From: Hoeflea sp.
GTDB taxonomy: Bacteria > Pseudomonadota > Alphaproteobacteria > Rhizobiales > Rhizobiaceae
Assembly: GCF_002733955.1 (NCBI RefSeq)
Contig: NZ_NVXQ01000023.1
Location: 101,498-165,497, forward strand
DNA length: 64,000 nucleotides
Reading direction: 5' to 3'
In this document: positions 1 through 6,815 of the stretch, one piece after another
How the letters are laid out: each line of letters opens with the position of its first letter
Numbering within the stretch: the first letter of the stretch is position 1
Made by a program: the position numbers and the translations under genes
Notes under the pieces: model-generated
What the model saw: only the letters and a program-made list of their open reading frames with translations
Databases searched by the model: none
What the model was told of the DNA's origin: nothing

Positions 1-107
1 GGCTGAGCGGGGCTAAAAACCAGCCCTCCCGGATCAATGGCCCTTTACGTTGCGTCAGGGTGCTCTACACTTACTGGCGAGAGAGACTGTTTCACGGAGC
101 CGCCAGC

Positions 108-941
108 ATGCACCGTTTGAGCACCTTCGTCCTTGGGTTTTCACTGCTTGCCTTCGCACCGCTCGCGAAAGCCCAGGAAACCATACGGCCATTCAGTCAA
201 TGCCTTGCGGTGGCTCAAACGCTTCCCGGCGCCACCTACGCCAATCTCACCCCCGCCGAGCTTGATTTTCAGGTCGACCGCGTTGCCGCGGGGTCGGGCG
301 AGGTCGAGATCATGTTCGCCGGTCATTCGACCTATGTCATCACCACGCCGGCGGGCATTTCCATCGCCACCGATTTCAACGGCTGGGCAGGCCGGGTTGG
401 CGTTCCCGACATCGTCACCATGAACAAGGCTCATTCCTCCCATTTCACGCTGTCTCCCGACGAGCGCATCGGCGAGGTACTGCGGGGCTGGAATTTTGAT
501 GGAACGCCTGCCGACCACGACGTTGTGGTCGAGGATGTCTATGTCCGCAACGTCACCACCGACATCCGCAATTTCGGCGCCATGGAACCCGACGGCAACT
601 CGATCTTCATTTTCGAGGTGGCGGATCTCTGCATCGGCCATCTCGGCCATTTGCACCACCCGCTGGAAGATCGCCATTTCGCCCAGATCGGCAGGCTCGA
701 CATCGTCATGGTCCCGGTTGATGGCGGCCTGACGCTCAGCCACGGGGCGATGACCGGGATTGCCCAGCGCCTGCAATCCTCTATCCTGCTGCCGATGCAC
801 CGTCGTGGTGCACCTCTGTCGAGCTTCATCGAGATGATGGGCGACAAGTTCGCGACCGACTTTGTCAATGATGACAGCTTCACCATCTCTGCCCGGACAT
901 TGCCGCGCCGCCCGACCATTCTGGTTCTGAAGGGAATTTGA
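108..941 (+). CDS. Exported MBL-fold (UlaG-like) metallohydrolase
   Basis: Predicted exported protein of 277 aa with a metallo-beta-lactamase fold; substrate unknown. The ATG at 108 is preferred to an in-frame GTG at 60: it follows a GGAG by a normal spacing and opens a signal peptide (residues 1-22, ending AKA before QE). The fold is suggested by the GHSTYVI strand (72-78) followed by a TDF turn. The metal site is unusual. Where HxHxDH is expected there is only NKAHSSHFT (106-114), so catalysis is not assured. Its stop codon is 2 nt before the next gene's ATG, so the two are probably co-transcribed. Confidence 0.7.
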   Translation: MHRLSTFVLGFSLLAFAPLAKAQETIRPFSQCLAVAQTLPGATYANLTPAELDFQVDRVAAGSGEVEIMFAGHSTYVITTPAGISIATDFNGWAGRVGVPDIVTMNKAHSSHFTLSPDERIGEVLRGWNFDGTPADHDVVVEDVYVRNVTTDIRNFGAMEPDGNSIFIFEVADLCIGHLGHLHHPLEDRHFAQIGRLDIVMVPVDGGLTLSHGAMTGIAQRLQSSILLPMHRRGAPLSSFIEMMGDKFATDFVNDDSFTISARTLPRRPTILVLKGI

Positions 942-943
942 GC

Positions 944-1522
944 ATGCGCCGGAGATCCCTGCTGGCCAGCATGACCTCAATTGCCGCATGTTTCGCAATC
1001 CCCTCCCCGCTGCAGGCCAGCACCGATGCTCAGCGGGAGCGATTGTTCGAAGCCTTGAAGACAGCCAGGACCGAGCGCGAAGGGCGTCTCGCCGAAAACG
1101 CGATCTGGAACTGGTGGCTCGATCAGGCCCCGACGATCGAGGTTCGCGAGGCCATCGACTATGGCATGAAACGGCGCGAGGCCTATGATTTCGAGGCAGC
1201 CGAAGCAGCCTTCGACAAGGCGGTCGAACAGGCACCAGATTACGCCGAAGGCTGGAACCAGCGCGCCTTCGTCCGCTTCCTGCGCGACAATATCGACGGA
1301 TCGCTGTCAGATCTTGAAAAGGCGGTCGAGCTCGATCCGGATCATTTCGCCGCCTGGTCGGGCATGTATCACGTGCTCATCCGCATGGGCCGGCCCGAAG
1401 TGGCGGTCTCGGCCCTGAGCCGCGCCGTCACCATTCATCCCTGGCTCAAGGAGCGCGGCATGCTGCCTCCCGACCCCGATGCCAAGCGACCGCTGATCAA
1501 GGGCAAGCAGGAGGACTTGTAG
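944..1522 (+). CDS. Exported tetratricopeptide-repeat protein
   Basis: A 192-aa protein with a basic N-terminus and hydrophobic stretch ending LQAS (about residue 26), read as a Sec signal peptide, so likely periplasmic. About two TPR units follow (roughly 70-145): AFDKAVEQAPDYAEGWNQRA, then a second helix pair ending near HFAAWSGM. TPR units are protein-protein scaffolds and no enzyme motif is visible. I start at ATG 944, 8 nt after AAGGGA, rather than the TTG at 938. It follows the MBL gene by 2 nt, which suggests a two-gene operon. A shorter relative with the same PDYAEGWN motif is at 34577. Confidence 0.75.
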   Translation: MRRRSLLASMTSIAACFAIPSPLQASTDAQRERLFEALKTARTEREGRLAENAIWNWWLDQAPTIEVREAIDYGMKRREAYDFEAAEAAFDKAVEQAPDYAEGWNQRAFVRFLRDNIDGSLSDLEKAVELDPDHFAAWSGMYHVLIRMGRPEVAVSALSRAVTIHPWLKERGMLPPDPDAKRPLIKGKQEDL

Positions 1523-1529
1523 GAGGACC

Positions 1530-2354
1530 TCAGCTCCAGAAGTCGGGCATCGTCTCGGCGAGCCGCGGCCCGATGCGCAAGGGTGCGATTTTTTCTGCCA
1601 GTCCGGTGCGGTCTGAAATCTCGACGGCAACGCCACAGATGGTGGCAGGCCCCGAGGCCACTTCAAACCGGCCCTTCGGGATCTTGGAGACGAACCGGCT
1701 GACCGGCTCCTCCTTGTCCATGCCGATCGAGGAATCGTAATCGCCGCACATGCCGGCATCCGACAGATAGGCCGTGCCGCCATTCAGGATCTGCGCATCC
1801 GCCGTCGGCACGTGGGTGTGGGTTCCCACAACGAAGCTCGCCCTTCCATCGACAAAATGCGCAAAACACAGCTTCTCGCTGGTGGCTTCGGCATGGAAGT
1901 CGAACACCACCGCATCCGCCTGCTCGCCGAGCGGACAGGCTTCGAGGATCGATTCGCCGGCCGCAAACGGATCATCGAGATCGGGGTGCATGAACACCCG
2001 ACCCATGACGTTGGCAACAAGCACCCGGGCGCCGTTGCGGGCAATATAGAGATTGGAGCCGCGCCCCGGCGTTCCGGACGGATAGTTTGCCGGCCTGAGG
2101 AAACGGTCCTGTCGATCAGCATAGACCAGAGCCTCGCGCTGGTCCCAGACATGGTTACCGGTGGTCACCACATCGGCGCCGGCATTGAGCGTTTCGAGAA
2201 AGATTTCCTCGGTGATGCCGAAACCACCGGCGGCGTTCTCACCATTGACGATGACGAAATCCAGCTTGAAATCGCGGATCAGGCCGGGAAGGCGGTTCCA
2301 GACCGCGGTGCGGCCGGATCGTCCGACCAGATCTCCAAGAAATAACAGGCGCAT
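1530..2354 (-). CDS. YmdB-type metallophosphoesterase
   Basis: A 274-aa metallophosphoesterase of the YmdB/TIGR00282 family. Characterised members hydrolyse 2',3'-cyclic nucleotides or cAMP. Metal-site motifs are in the expected order: FLGDLVGRSG (5-14), VNGENAAGGFG (36-46), TTGNHVWD (64-71), DFHAEATSEK (about 151) and GTHTHVPTAD (about 177). Length is typical. It lies 7 nt downstream of the 5-formyltetrahydrofolate cyclo-ligase on the same strand, so the two are probably one transcript. It is convergent with the TPR gene, with 7 nt between the stops. Confidence 0.9.
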   Translation of the reverse strand: MRLLFLGDLVGRSGRTAVWNRLPGLIRDFKLDFVIVNGENAAGGFGITEEIFLETLNAGADVVTTGNHVWDQREALVYADRQDRFLRPANYPSGTPGRGSNLYIARNGARVLVANVMGRVFMHPDLDDPFAAGESILEACPLGEQADAVVFDFHAEATSEKLCFAHFVDGRASFVVGTHTHVPTADAQILNGGTAYLSDAGMCGDYDSSIGMDKEEPVSRFVSKIPKGRFEVASGPATICGVAVEISDRTGLAEKIAPLRIGPRLAETMPDFWS

Positions 2355-2361
2355 TGGCTCT

Positions 2362-2934
2362 CTATAAGGATTGCGAAAGCGAGCGCAAGCCTCGCTCTGT
2401 CAGGATCATGTCGAGAGGCACATCGTGCGCTTCCGCCGGCAGCCTGTCGACCTCCTGAATTGCAAAGGCGGTCCCGATCAATACCGGCGTCCGACCCTTC
2501 GCGCGAAGCTTGGCAATCGCCCGGTCGTAATGACCGGCTCCGTATCCCAGCCGGTTGCCTTCGGCGTCAAACGACGACAGCGGCATCATGAGCACGTCTG
2601 GATCAAGCAGCTCGGCGTCTGCGCCCGGCCCCGATGTGCCGAACCCGGTGCTGACAATCTCGGCACCGCGGACAAAGTCACGGAAGACGATGGTCTCGCG
2701 GTCAAGCACGACCGGCAGGCAAAGTCGTGCGCCGCGCTCACGGAAGCGCGCAAGCATCGGCCGCAGGTCGGGTTCGGACCGGATCGGCAGATAGCCGGCG
2801 ATCACCGTGCCGGGATCAAATTGCAGCTGTTCGGCAGCCTCGGCCATGGCAAGGCTCATCTCGATACGGGCTCCCGGGTCCAGCGCATCCCGACGGGCCA
2901 GAACCGCAGCACGAATGCTCGCCTTGCTATCCAT
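2362..2934 (-). CDS. 5-formyltetrahydrofolate cyclo-ligase
   Basis: A 190-aa enzyme that converts 5-formyl-THF to 5,10-methenyl-THF using ATP, recycling an inhibitory folate. Visible family features are the N-terminal basic helix (KASIRAAVLARRDAL), IAGYLPIRSEPD (about 66-77), and the C-terminal signature GNRLGYGAGHYDRAI (about 130-144) containing the glycine-rich ATP loop. In many proteobacteria this gene directly follows 6S RNA and zapA. Here 6S and zapA are present but lie about 2.6 kb upstream beyond two extra genes, so this gene probably needs its own promoter within 2935-3185. Confidence 0.93.
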   Translation of the reverse strand: MDSKASIRAAVLARRDALDPGARIEMSLAMAEAAEQLQFDPGTVIAGYLPIRSEPDLRPMLARFRERGARLCLPVVLDRETIVFRDFVRGAEIVSTGFGTSGPGADAELLDPDVLMMPLSSFDAEGNRLGYGAGHYDRAIAKLRAKGRTPVLIGTAFAIQEVDRLPAEAHDVPLDMILTERGLRSLSQSL

Positions 2935-3162
2935 TTTGCTCTCCGGCCCGATCTTCTCTGTCTGCCGGGTTAAGCGGTCATCTGAAAAACATCAAGCCAA
3001 CAATCTACTCAAGCCAGGGACGCGGCCGTCGTCCCGTTTCGGCACAGCTGCCTGTCAGACACTGTTTACGACAACTTTGACAATCGGTTGCGGCAGACCG
3101 CTGCTTTCGCCTATCACCGCCCAATTCTCGACGCCTTGTCACAAGGCATCTGCATGATTTTT

Positions 3163-3177
3163 ATAGTAAATATAGTA
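3163..3177. promoter_or_regulatory. ATAGTA direct repeat upstream of the GerE-type gene
   Basis: Two ATAGTA hexamers (3163-3168 and 3172-3177), spaced 3 bp, sit just upstream of the start codon at 3186 in a locally AT-rich patch. The same hexamer occurs as an inverted repeat upstream of the lysin gene (5279-5294). They may be operator half-sites or simply a -10-like element. This is read directly from sequence; the function is inferred. Confidence 0.4.
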
Positions 3178-3185
3178 CGAGCGTT

Positions 3186-3395
3186 ATGACGATGAAGACG
3201 GAGCGATTGACTCATCCGGAGAGAGCTTGCCTGCAATCAGTGGCAAGAGGTCAGCCCCTCAGCAATCTGGAAAACAGCGGTGAAAAACAACAGAAAACCG
3301 GCAAGGACCATCTTGCCTCGGCCCGCAAAAAGCTGCTGGCAAGCACAACGATAGAAGCCGTCGCCCGCGCCATGAAAATGGGCCTGATCGAATAG
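3186..3395 (+). CDS. Stand-alone GerE/LuxR-type HTH protein
   Basis: A 69-aa protein that is essentially only a LuxR C-terminal (GerE) helix-turn-helix. It matches the family pattern LTxxE..LxxVARG at residues 7-21 and TGKDHL..A..KL..STTIEAVARAMKMGLI at the end. No receiver or autoinducer domain precedes it. The central turn (SNLENSGEKQQ) departs from the usual EIAxxLxIS, so DNA binding may be altered. The start is ATG 3186 or ATG 3192; neither has a strong SD. It runs convergent to the lysin gene. The shared ATAGTA repeats make it a candidate regulator of that gene, which is inference. Confidence 0.65.
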   Translation: MTMKTERLTHPERACLQSVARGQPLSNLENSGEKQQKTGKDHLASARKKLLASTTIEAVARAMKMGLIE

Positions 3396-3481
3396 TCAGC
3401 GAGGTGAGCGGCCGGACAGACGATGGTGACCACGAGCTCGCCTGAATTCATCCTGGCTCTGCATTCGCCTGTACCAGCTGA

Positions 3482-3503
3482 AAGCCCGGATCTGTCAGGG
3501 CTT
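3482..3503. terminator. Hairpin between convergent HTH and lysin genes
   Basis: AAGCCC (3482-3487) pairs with GGGCTT (3498-3503) around a 10-nt loop. It lies between the two convergent stop codons, directly abutting the lysin stop. A short weak stem without a clear U tract; possibly bidirectional. Confidence 0.4.
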
Positions 3504-5186
3504 CTACCTCGCGCCAATCATCCCCATGAGCCGAATAGCCTTGTCGAGTTTCCCGAACATCCCCCACCCCGTAATCAGGGAAAACAGGGTCAGCAGAGTT
3601 TCCGAATTCTGTCCGACGAAATCGACAATATCGCCGGAGACCCCAAGTTTCGGCAGGAACGCGGTGAGCAGCAGCCCGGCAATACCGGTCACTGATTTCT
3701 TCCCATTCAGAACCCTTCCGAGTGTCTCGCCAAGGGCGGCATTGATCGGCGTCAAGGGAGGTTTGCCATCCGGCCCCTTGGAGATCGTGGTGGCCGCATC
3801 ATAGACCGGTGTTTCAACGCCGATTTTTTCCCGCGCAACACCAGTCAGAAGGCTAAGCAAAGTGCCCACCGGTGAACGCGGTGCCTTTGCTTCAGCATCG
3901 GACCGCACGGTTTCGGTAAGCAACCTGATCAACGCCTCCCGGGACCCGGGGTCTTGCGAGGCAACAAGTTTCTCGATGTGCAGTTCGAGGTCGGATTGTT
4001 TATCTGTCACAGACATCTTGATCGCCGGAGGAGCGCCCGCTCCCTGTTGCAGTGTGTTGACGAACTCTCTCAATGCGGCCATGCGGTTCATCCAGCCCTT
4101 GCCAAACACCGGGAAGGTGTCGAGCTGACGCAGGTAGTCCTCCTGCCGATCCATGAAAGCTTCCGCCAGAATGGAGGGGTCCGCTCCCCTTATCGCGCTC
4201 ATGGTCATGCGGCCCAGGACCCCGTCGACCACCAGCGGCTTGCCGTCAACCAGAAGGCCGAGGCTGTTGAAGGCCTCTTGCACAAATTCGACTGCGCGCT
4301 TGCGCCCCGACAACACCGAACAATTGTAGATCACCATCGCCATGCGCTCCGGCATCTCACCGCAGCGGCTGGCGCTGTAATAATTTGCACGAAAGATATT
4401 GTCGGCTTCGGTTCTGCTGAGGTTTCGGACATCTTCCACGGTAACCTCGGTCCCGCGCCACTCGGCCAATGTGCCGATCGTGATTCCCATATTGGTCGCG
4501 CCACCCGGGTCATCCGGATGATCGACAAAACCTCCCTCCCAGCGTTCGATGAACGCGTGAAGCTTCTGAAACCGTGGATCCGTCGACGCCTTGTCTTCCG
4601 GCCCTGACCCATCGCTGCCGTCCAGGCCTTCCATCTCGGCAATGACATCGGGCGCAAGTGGCGGCCGCTCGGCGACATTGTGCGGTTTGACCGGGGCAGA
4701 AGCACTACCCGACCAATTGTCGATCAGGTTGCCCAGATACTCGGCCCAGGCCTCATCACCACCTTCCGGGTAGTGGCCTTTGCGCAGCTCCCTGGCCGAA
4801 ACACCTTTCAACTGGATGTGGGGCTTTTCAATCAGGGCTCCGGCCTTGTTGTAGAGCGGCGTCATGCCGTTCTCCAACGCCAGCTCATGCATTCTGGTCC
4901 AGTAGGCCGCTTCAGCCCCGCGATCATCCCATGACCATTCCCCATTGATCTTGAGAACAAAATCGACCGCCAGGCCGTACTGGTGGATCGACCCCCAGGG
5001 TCCTACCCATGTCACCTTTGGTCGCTTCGCCTGCAGCTTTGCCTGGCGTTCCGGGGTTCTGAACGCTTCGAAGATCTCGAACGGTATCTTTTCCTTATGC
5101 AGTTGATCCCTGATCGCAGTGACCTTGTCGCGTATTGCCGGATGTAAAACCGAAACATCATCGCTGCGTGCCGTTGTATTCGCCAT
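3504..5186 (-). CDS. M15 peptidase - GH108 muramidase - holin-like fusion (endolysin-like)
   Basis: A 560-aa protein that appears to carry two cell-wall hydrolases and a membrane tail. Residues about 10-150 resemble phage L-alanyl-D-glutamate or VanY-like (M15) peptidases: AFRTPERQAK, then SIHQYGLAVD (SxHxxGxAxD zinc motif) and KPHIQ as the third ligand. Residues about 200-385 are GH108: FIERWEGGFVDHPDDPGGAT with the catalytic Glu in WEGG, followed by a PG-binding-3-like segment (DGVLGRMTMSAIRG). Residues about 495-545 have two hydrophobic stretches (GIAGLLLTAFLPKLGV; LLTLFSLITGWGMFG) like small phage holins. There is no signal peptide. ATG 5186 is 7 nt after AAGGGG; a TTG at 5192 is less likely. 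No phage structural gene is nearby. Confidence 0.85.
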   Translation of the reverse strand: MANTTARSDDVSVLHPAIRDKVTAIRDQLHKEKIPFEIFEAFRTPERQAKLQAKRPKVTWVGPWGSIHQYGLAVDFVLKINGEWSWDDRGAEAAYWTRMHELALENGMTPLYNKAGALIEKPHIQLKGVSARELRKGHYPEGGDEAWAEYLGNLIDNWSGSASAPVKPHNVAERPPLAPDVIAEMEGLDGSDGSGPEDKASTDPRFQKLHAFIERWEGGFVDHPDDPGGATNMGITIGTLAEWRGTEVTVEDVRNLSRTEADNIFRANYYSASRCGEMPERMAMVIYNCSVLSGRKRAVEFVQEAFNSLGLLVDGKPLVVDGVLGRMTMSAIRGADPSILAEAFMDRQEDYLRQLDTFPVFGKGWMNRMAALREFVNTLQQGAGAPPAIKMSVTDKQSDLELHIEKLVASQDPGSREALIRLLTETVRSDAEAKAPRSPVGTLLSLLTGVAREKIGVETPVYDAATTISKGPDGKPPLTPINAALGETLGRVLNGKKSVTGIAGLLLTAFLPKLGVSGDIVDFVGQNSETLLTLFSLITGWGMFGKLDKAIRLMGMIGAR

Positions 5187-5278
5187 TTTCAAGCCCCTTT
5201 AAAGAAGGTATGAATGCTTCAACCTTGAAACAAATAATGACCCCTGTTTTGCAGAGGTGCTTTTGGCCAGCCAACTGA

Positions 5279-5294
5279 ATAGTAGAGATACTAT
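5279..5294. promoter_or_regulatory. ATAGTA inverted repeat upstream of the lysin gene
   Basis: A perfect inverted repeat, ATAGTA-GAGA-TACTAT, lies about 95 bp upstream of the lysin start in an AT-rich patch. The hexamer also occurs twice upstream of the GerE-type gene. It is a plausible shared operator or part of the promoter; this is inference from repetition only. Confidence 0.45.
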
Positions 5295-5465
5295 ATATCA
5301 TAAAATGGGATGTGGGGACACTTGCAGCGAGCGACCGACTGCAGCGCATGGATCCCATCCGCCTCGACAAACTAGCGGGGACGACGGCTACAGCGAGCTG
5401 GTGTGCTAAACGGCATGCCCCGACCTGACGGCACAGGCGCGTCTCGCTCAAACACAGACTGCCGG

Positions 5466-5484
5466 CCGCTGCGACAGGCAGCGG
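5466..5484. other. GC-rich hairpin between 6S RNA and the lysin gene
   Basis: CCGCTGC (5466-5472) and GCAGCGG (5478-5484) form a 7-bp perfect stem with a 5-nt loop. It lies about 40 nt beyond the predicted 3' end of 6S RNA on the minus strand. No U tract, so it is a weak terminator candidate. Apart from this and the ATAGTA repeat I see nothing recognisable between 5187 and 5521. Confidence 0.35.
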
Positions 5485-5521
5485 GGCGGGTGACCCGATT
5501 TGAGGATCAATTTGAGGAAAG

Positions 5522-5680
5522 AGTGCGATCCACGGCAACCGATGGATGTATTGATCCTGGGAACCTACAACGTAGGTGGGCGCCATATGTCCGGACCCAC
5601 GGGTCCGGTCAGGGACAGCTCCCTTTGGATCAATTAAGGCCCCAGGGTTCGAGATCCTGTCGAGAGGCGCAGATCGCATC
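5522..5680 (-). ncRNA. ssrS: 6S RNA (RNA polymerase regulator), predicted
   Basis: Candidate 6S RNA of about 155-160 nt on the minus strand, directly downstream of zapA, its usual place in proteobacteria. The predicted ends pair perfectly: TGCGATC near the 5' end with GATCGCA near the 3' end, forming the closing stem. An apical hairpin, CCGGACCC/GGGTCCGG, and a later hairpin, CCTAC/GTAGG (in CACCTACGTTGTAGGT), give the long-rod shape. A good promoter precedes it (-10 CTATAT). 6S RNA binds housekeeping RNA polymerase by mimicking an open promoter. No covariance model was run. The normally adjacent cyclo-ligase gene is displaced by an insertion. Confidence 0.7.
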
Positions 5681-5684
5681 CCTC

Positions 5685-5712
5685 ATATAGGTCATCCCGG
5701 CTCCAACTCCAA
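5685..5712 (-). promoter_or_regulatory. Promoter of the predicted 6S RNA
   Basis: On the minus strand, TTGGAG (5712-5707) and CTATAT (5690-5685) are separated by 16 nt. CTATAT matches the rhizobial sigma-70 -10 consensus. A start about 6 nt downstream would coincide with the base-paired 5' end of the predicted 6S RNA. Confidence 0.6.
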
Positions 5713-5870
5713 TGAGCAAATTGGAAATCATCGCCTTGATCCGCTCAATGGATCGGGACCGTCAAAAGACCGGTCTTCGCGCCCCCGATCAGCGCCCTGC
5801 GGCAGGCAAAGCAGATCTGAACAAAGCACTCTTGCGGTCTCGCACCGAAAGGAGACCCTGGCCCGGCCGA

Positions 5871-6233
5871 TCAGCTCCGTCCGGAGAGCTTGCCGGCGAT
5901 CTGCTCGATCTTGTCGGTCACCTCCGACAGGGCCTCGGCCAGGTCATGATCGGTCTTGTCGACCTTGCTCAGCGCAGTGTCGCGGGTCTTTTTCAGGGTC
6001 TCGACTTCGGCTTCCAGACCGCGCATGCGGCGCTGCAGCTCGTGCAGCTCGTCCATCACCATGATGCCGGCCATGACCGTGATCCTGAGGTCGCCAATCT
6101 CGCCGAACTGGCCCTTGAGATGACCGACGTAACGGTCGAACCGCCCGGCAAGCTCGCTCAGATGCTCTTCCTGGCCCTCTTCGCAGGCCATCCGATAGGT
6201 CTTTGAGTCAATGGTAACCGTTACCTGGGCCAT
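5871..6233 (-). CDS. zapA: Cell division protein ZapA
   Basis: A 120-aa ZapA: an N-terminal globular beta domain (AQVTVTIDSKTYRMACEEGQEEHL, residues 2-25) followed by a long coiled coil (about 60-110). ZapA crosslinks FtsZ protofilaments at the division ring. The conserved ITVMAGIMVMDEL segment (about 51-63) begins the dimerising helix. It lies 64 nt downstream of a DUF4164 coiled-coil gene and immediately upstream of the predicted 6S RNA, an arrangement shared with many proteobacteria. Confidence 0.92.
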   Translation of the reverse strand: MAQVTVTIDSKTYRMACEEGQEEHLSELAGRFDRYVGHLKGQFGEIGDLRITVMAGIMVMDELHELQRRMRGLEAEVETLKKTRDTALSKVDKTDHDLAEALSEVTDKIEQIAGKLSGRS

Positions 6234-6297
6234 TCAACACGTCCTGTTTTGCACGACCCCGGATGATCGAAGGCAAATGCGATTGATACTGACAGTC

Positions 6298-6570
6298 TCA
6301 GCGGTCGAGAACCGCCCTTATGGTTTCCATGGCCGTCACCAGCCTGCGGGAGACCTCCCGGTTGGCTTCTTCCAGGCGGTTGGCCCGGTCCTGCGACTGG
6401 TCGAGCTCGAGCGCCATGCGTGAGCGATCTTCAATCATTCGGCTGAGTTCAGCCGTCGCTTCGGTCGAACTGCGGCTCGTCTCGACCTGACGATCGACTT
6501 CGTTGTCGAGCTGGGTCAAAGCTTTTTTCAGCGCCTCAAGTGCGGATTGTGCTGTTTTTTCAACCGGCAT
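6298..6570 (-). CDS. DUF4164 coiled-coil protein
   Basis: A 90-aa, almost entirely helical protein, beginning MPVEKTAQSALEALKKAL and continuing as heptads to the end. It resembles the DUF4164 family found beside zapA in Hyphomicrobiales; function unknown, division-related by context. I choose the ATG at 6570 because GGGAA precedes it by 7 nt. The in-frame upstream extension to 6645 looks unlike coding sequence. It is divergent from tkt and probably co-transcribed with zapA. Confidence 0.75.
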   Translation of the reverse strand: MPVEKTAQSALEALKKALTQLDNEVDRQVETSRSSTEATAELSRMIEDRSRMALELDQSQDRANRLEEANREVSRRLVTAMETIRAVLDR

Positions 6571-6720
6571 CGTCAGCTTCCCTGGATCTGAACTACAAGC
6601 CGAATCGCTTGAATTCCGGATACTTGTGAGCGCGACTTTACGCATTAGCCGAACCGGGCGTCAACAAAACCGGATTTGCATCCCCAGACGTTTGCAGCCA
6701 AGCCATTTCCAAGGCATTTG

Positions 6721-6748
6721 TTGACTCCCGCCTAGCAACTGCTATGTG
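6721..6748 (+). promoter_or_regulatory. Likely sigma-70 promoter of tkt
   Basis: TTGACT (6721-6726) and TATGTG (6743-6748), separated by 16 nt, lie 67 nt upstream of the tkt start in the divergent tkt/DUF4164 gap. A reasonable match to rhizobial housekeeping promoters. Confidence 0.5.
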
Positions 6749-6815
6749 TGCGCGGCCTTCGATCCGGACTATATCCAGACCGGACCTGACATGAACGCGA
6801 CCAGGCGGAACCATC

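Noticed and set aside
1..107. End of an upstream gene at the window edge
   Set aside because: No frame in the first 107 nt shows recognisable coding; only a weak GGGCT/AGCCC hairpin (about 10-27) is seen.
3186..5520. Complete prophage or gene-transfer-agent cluster
   Set aside because: Only the lysin-like gene and a small HTH gene are present; no terminase, portal, capsid, tail or integrase gene is seen.
5640..5665. tRNA T-arm-like sequence (GGTTCGAGATCC)
   Set aside because: No acceptor, D or anticodon arms fit around it; it lies inside the predicted 6S RNA on the other strand.
5158..5679. Minus-strand open frame of 173 codons across the 6S RNA
   Set aside because: It spans the structured RNA and the spacer, has no family-like pattern and no SD; better explained as chance.
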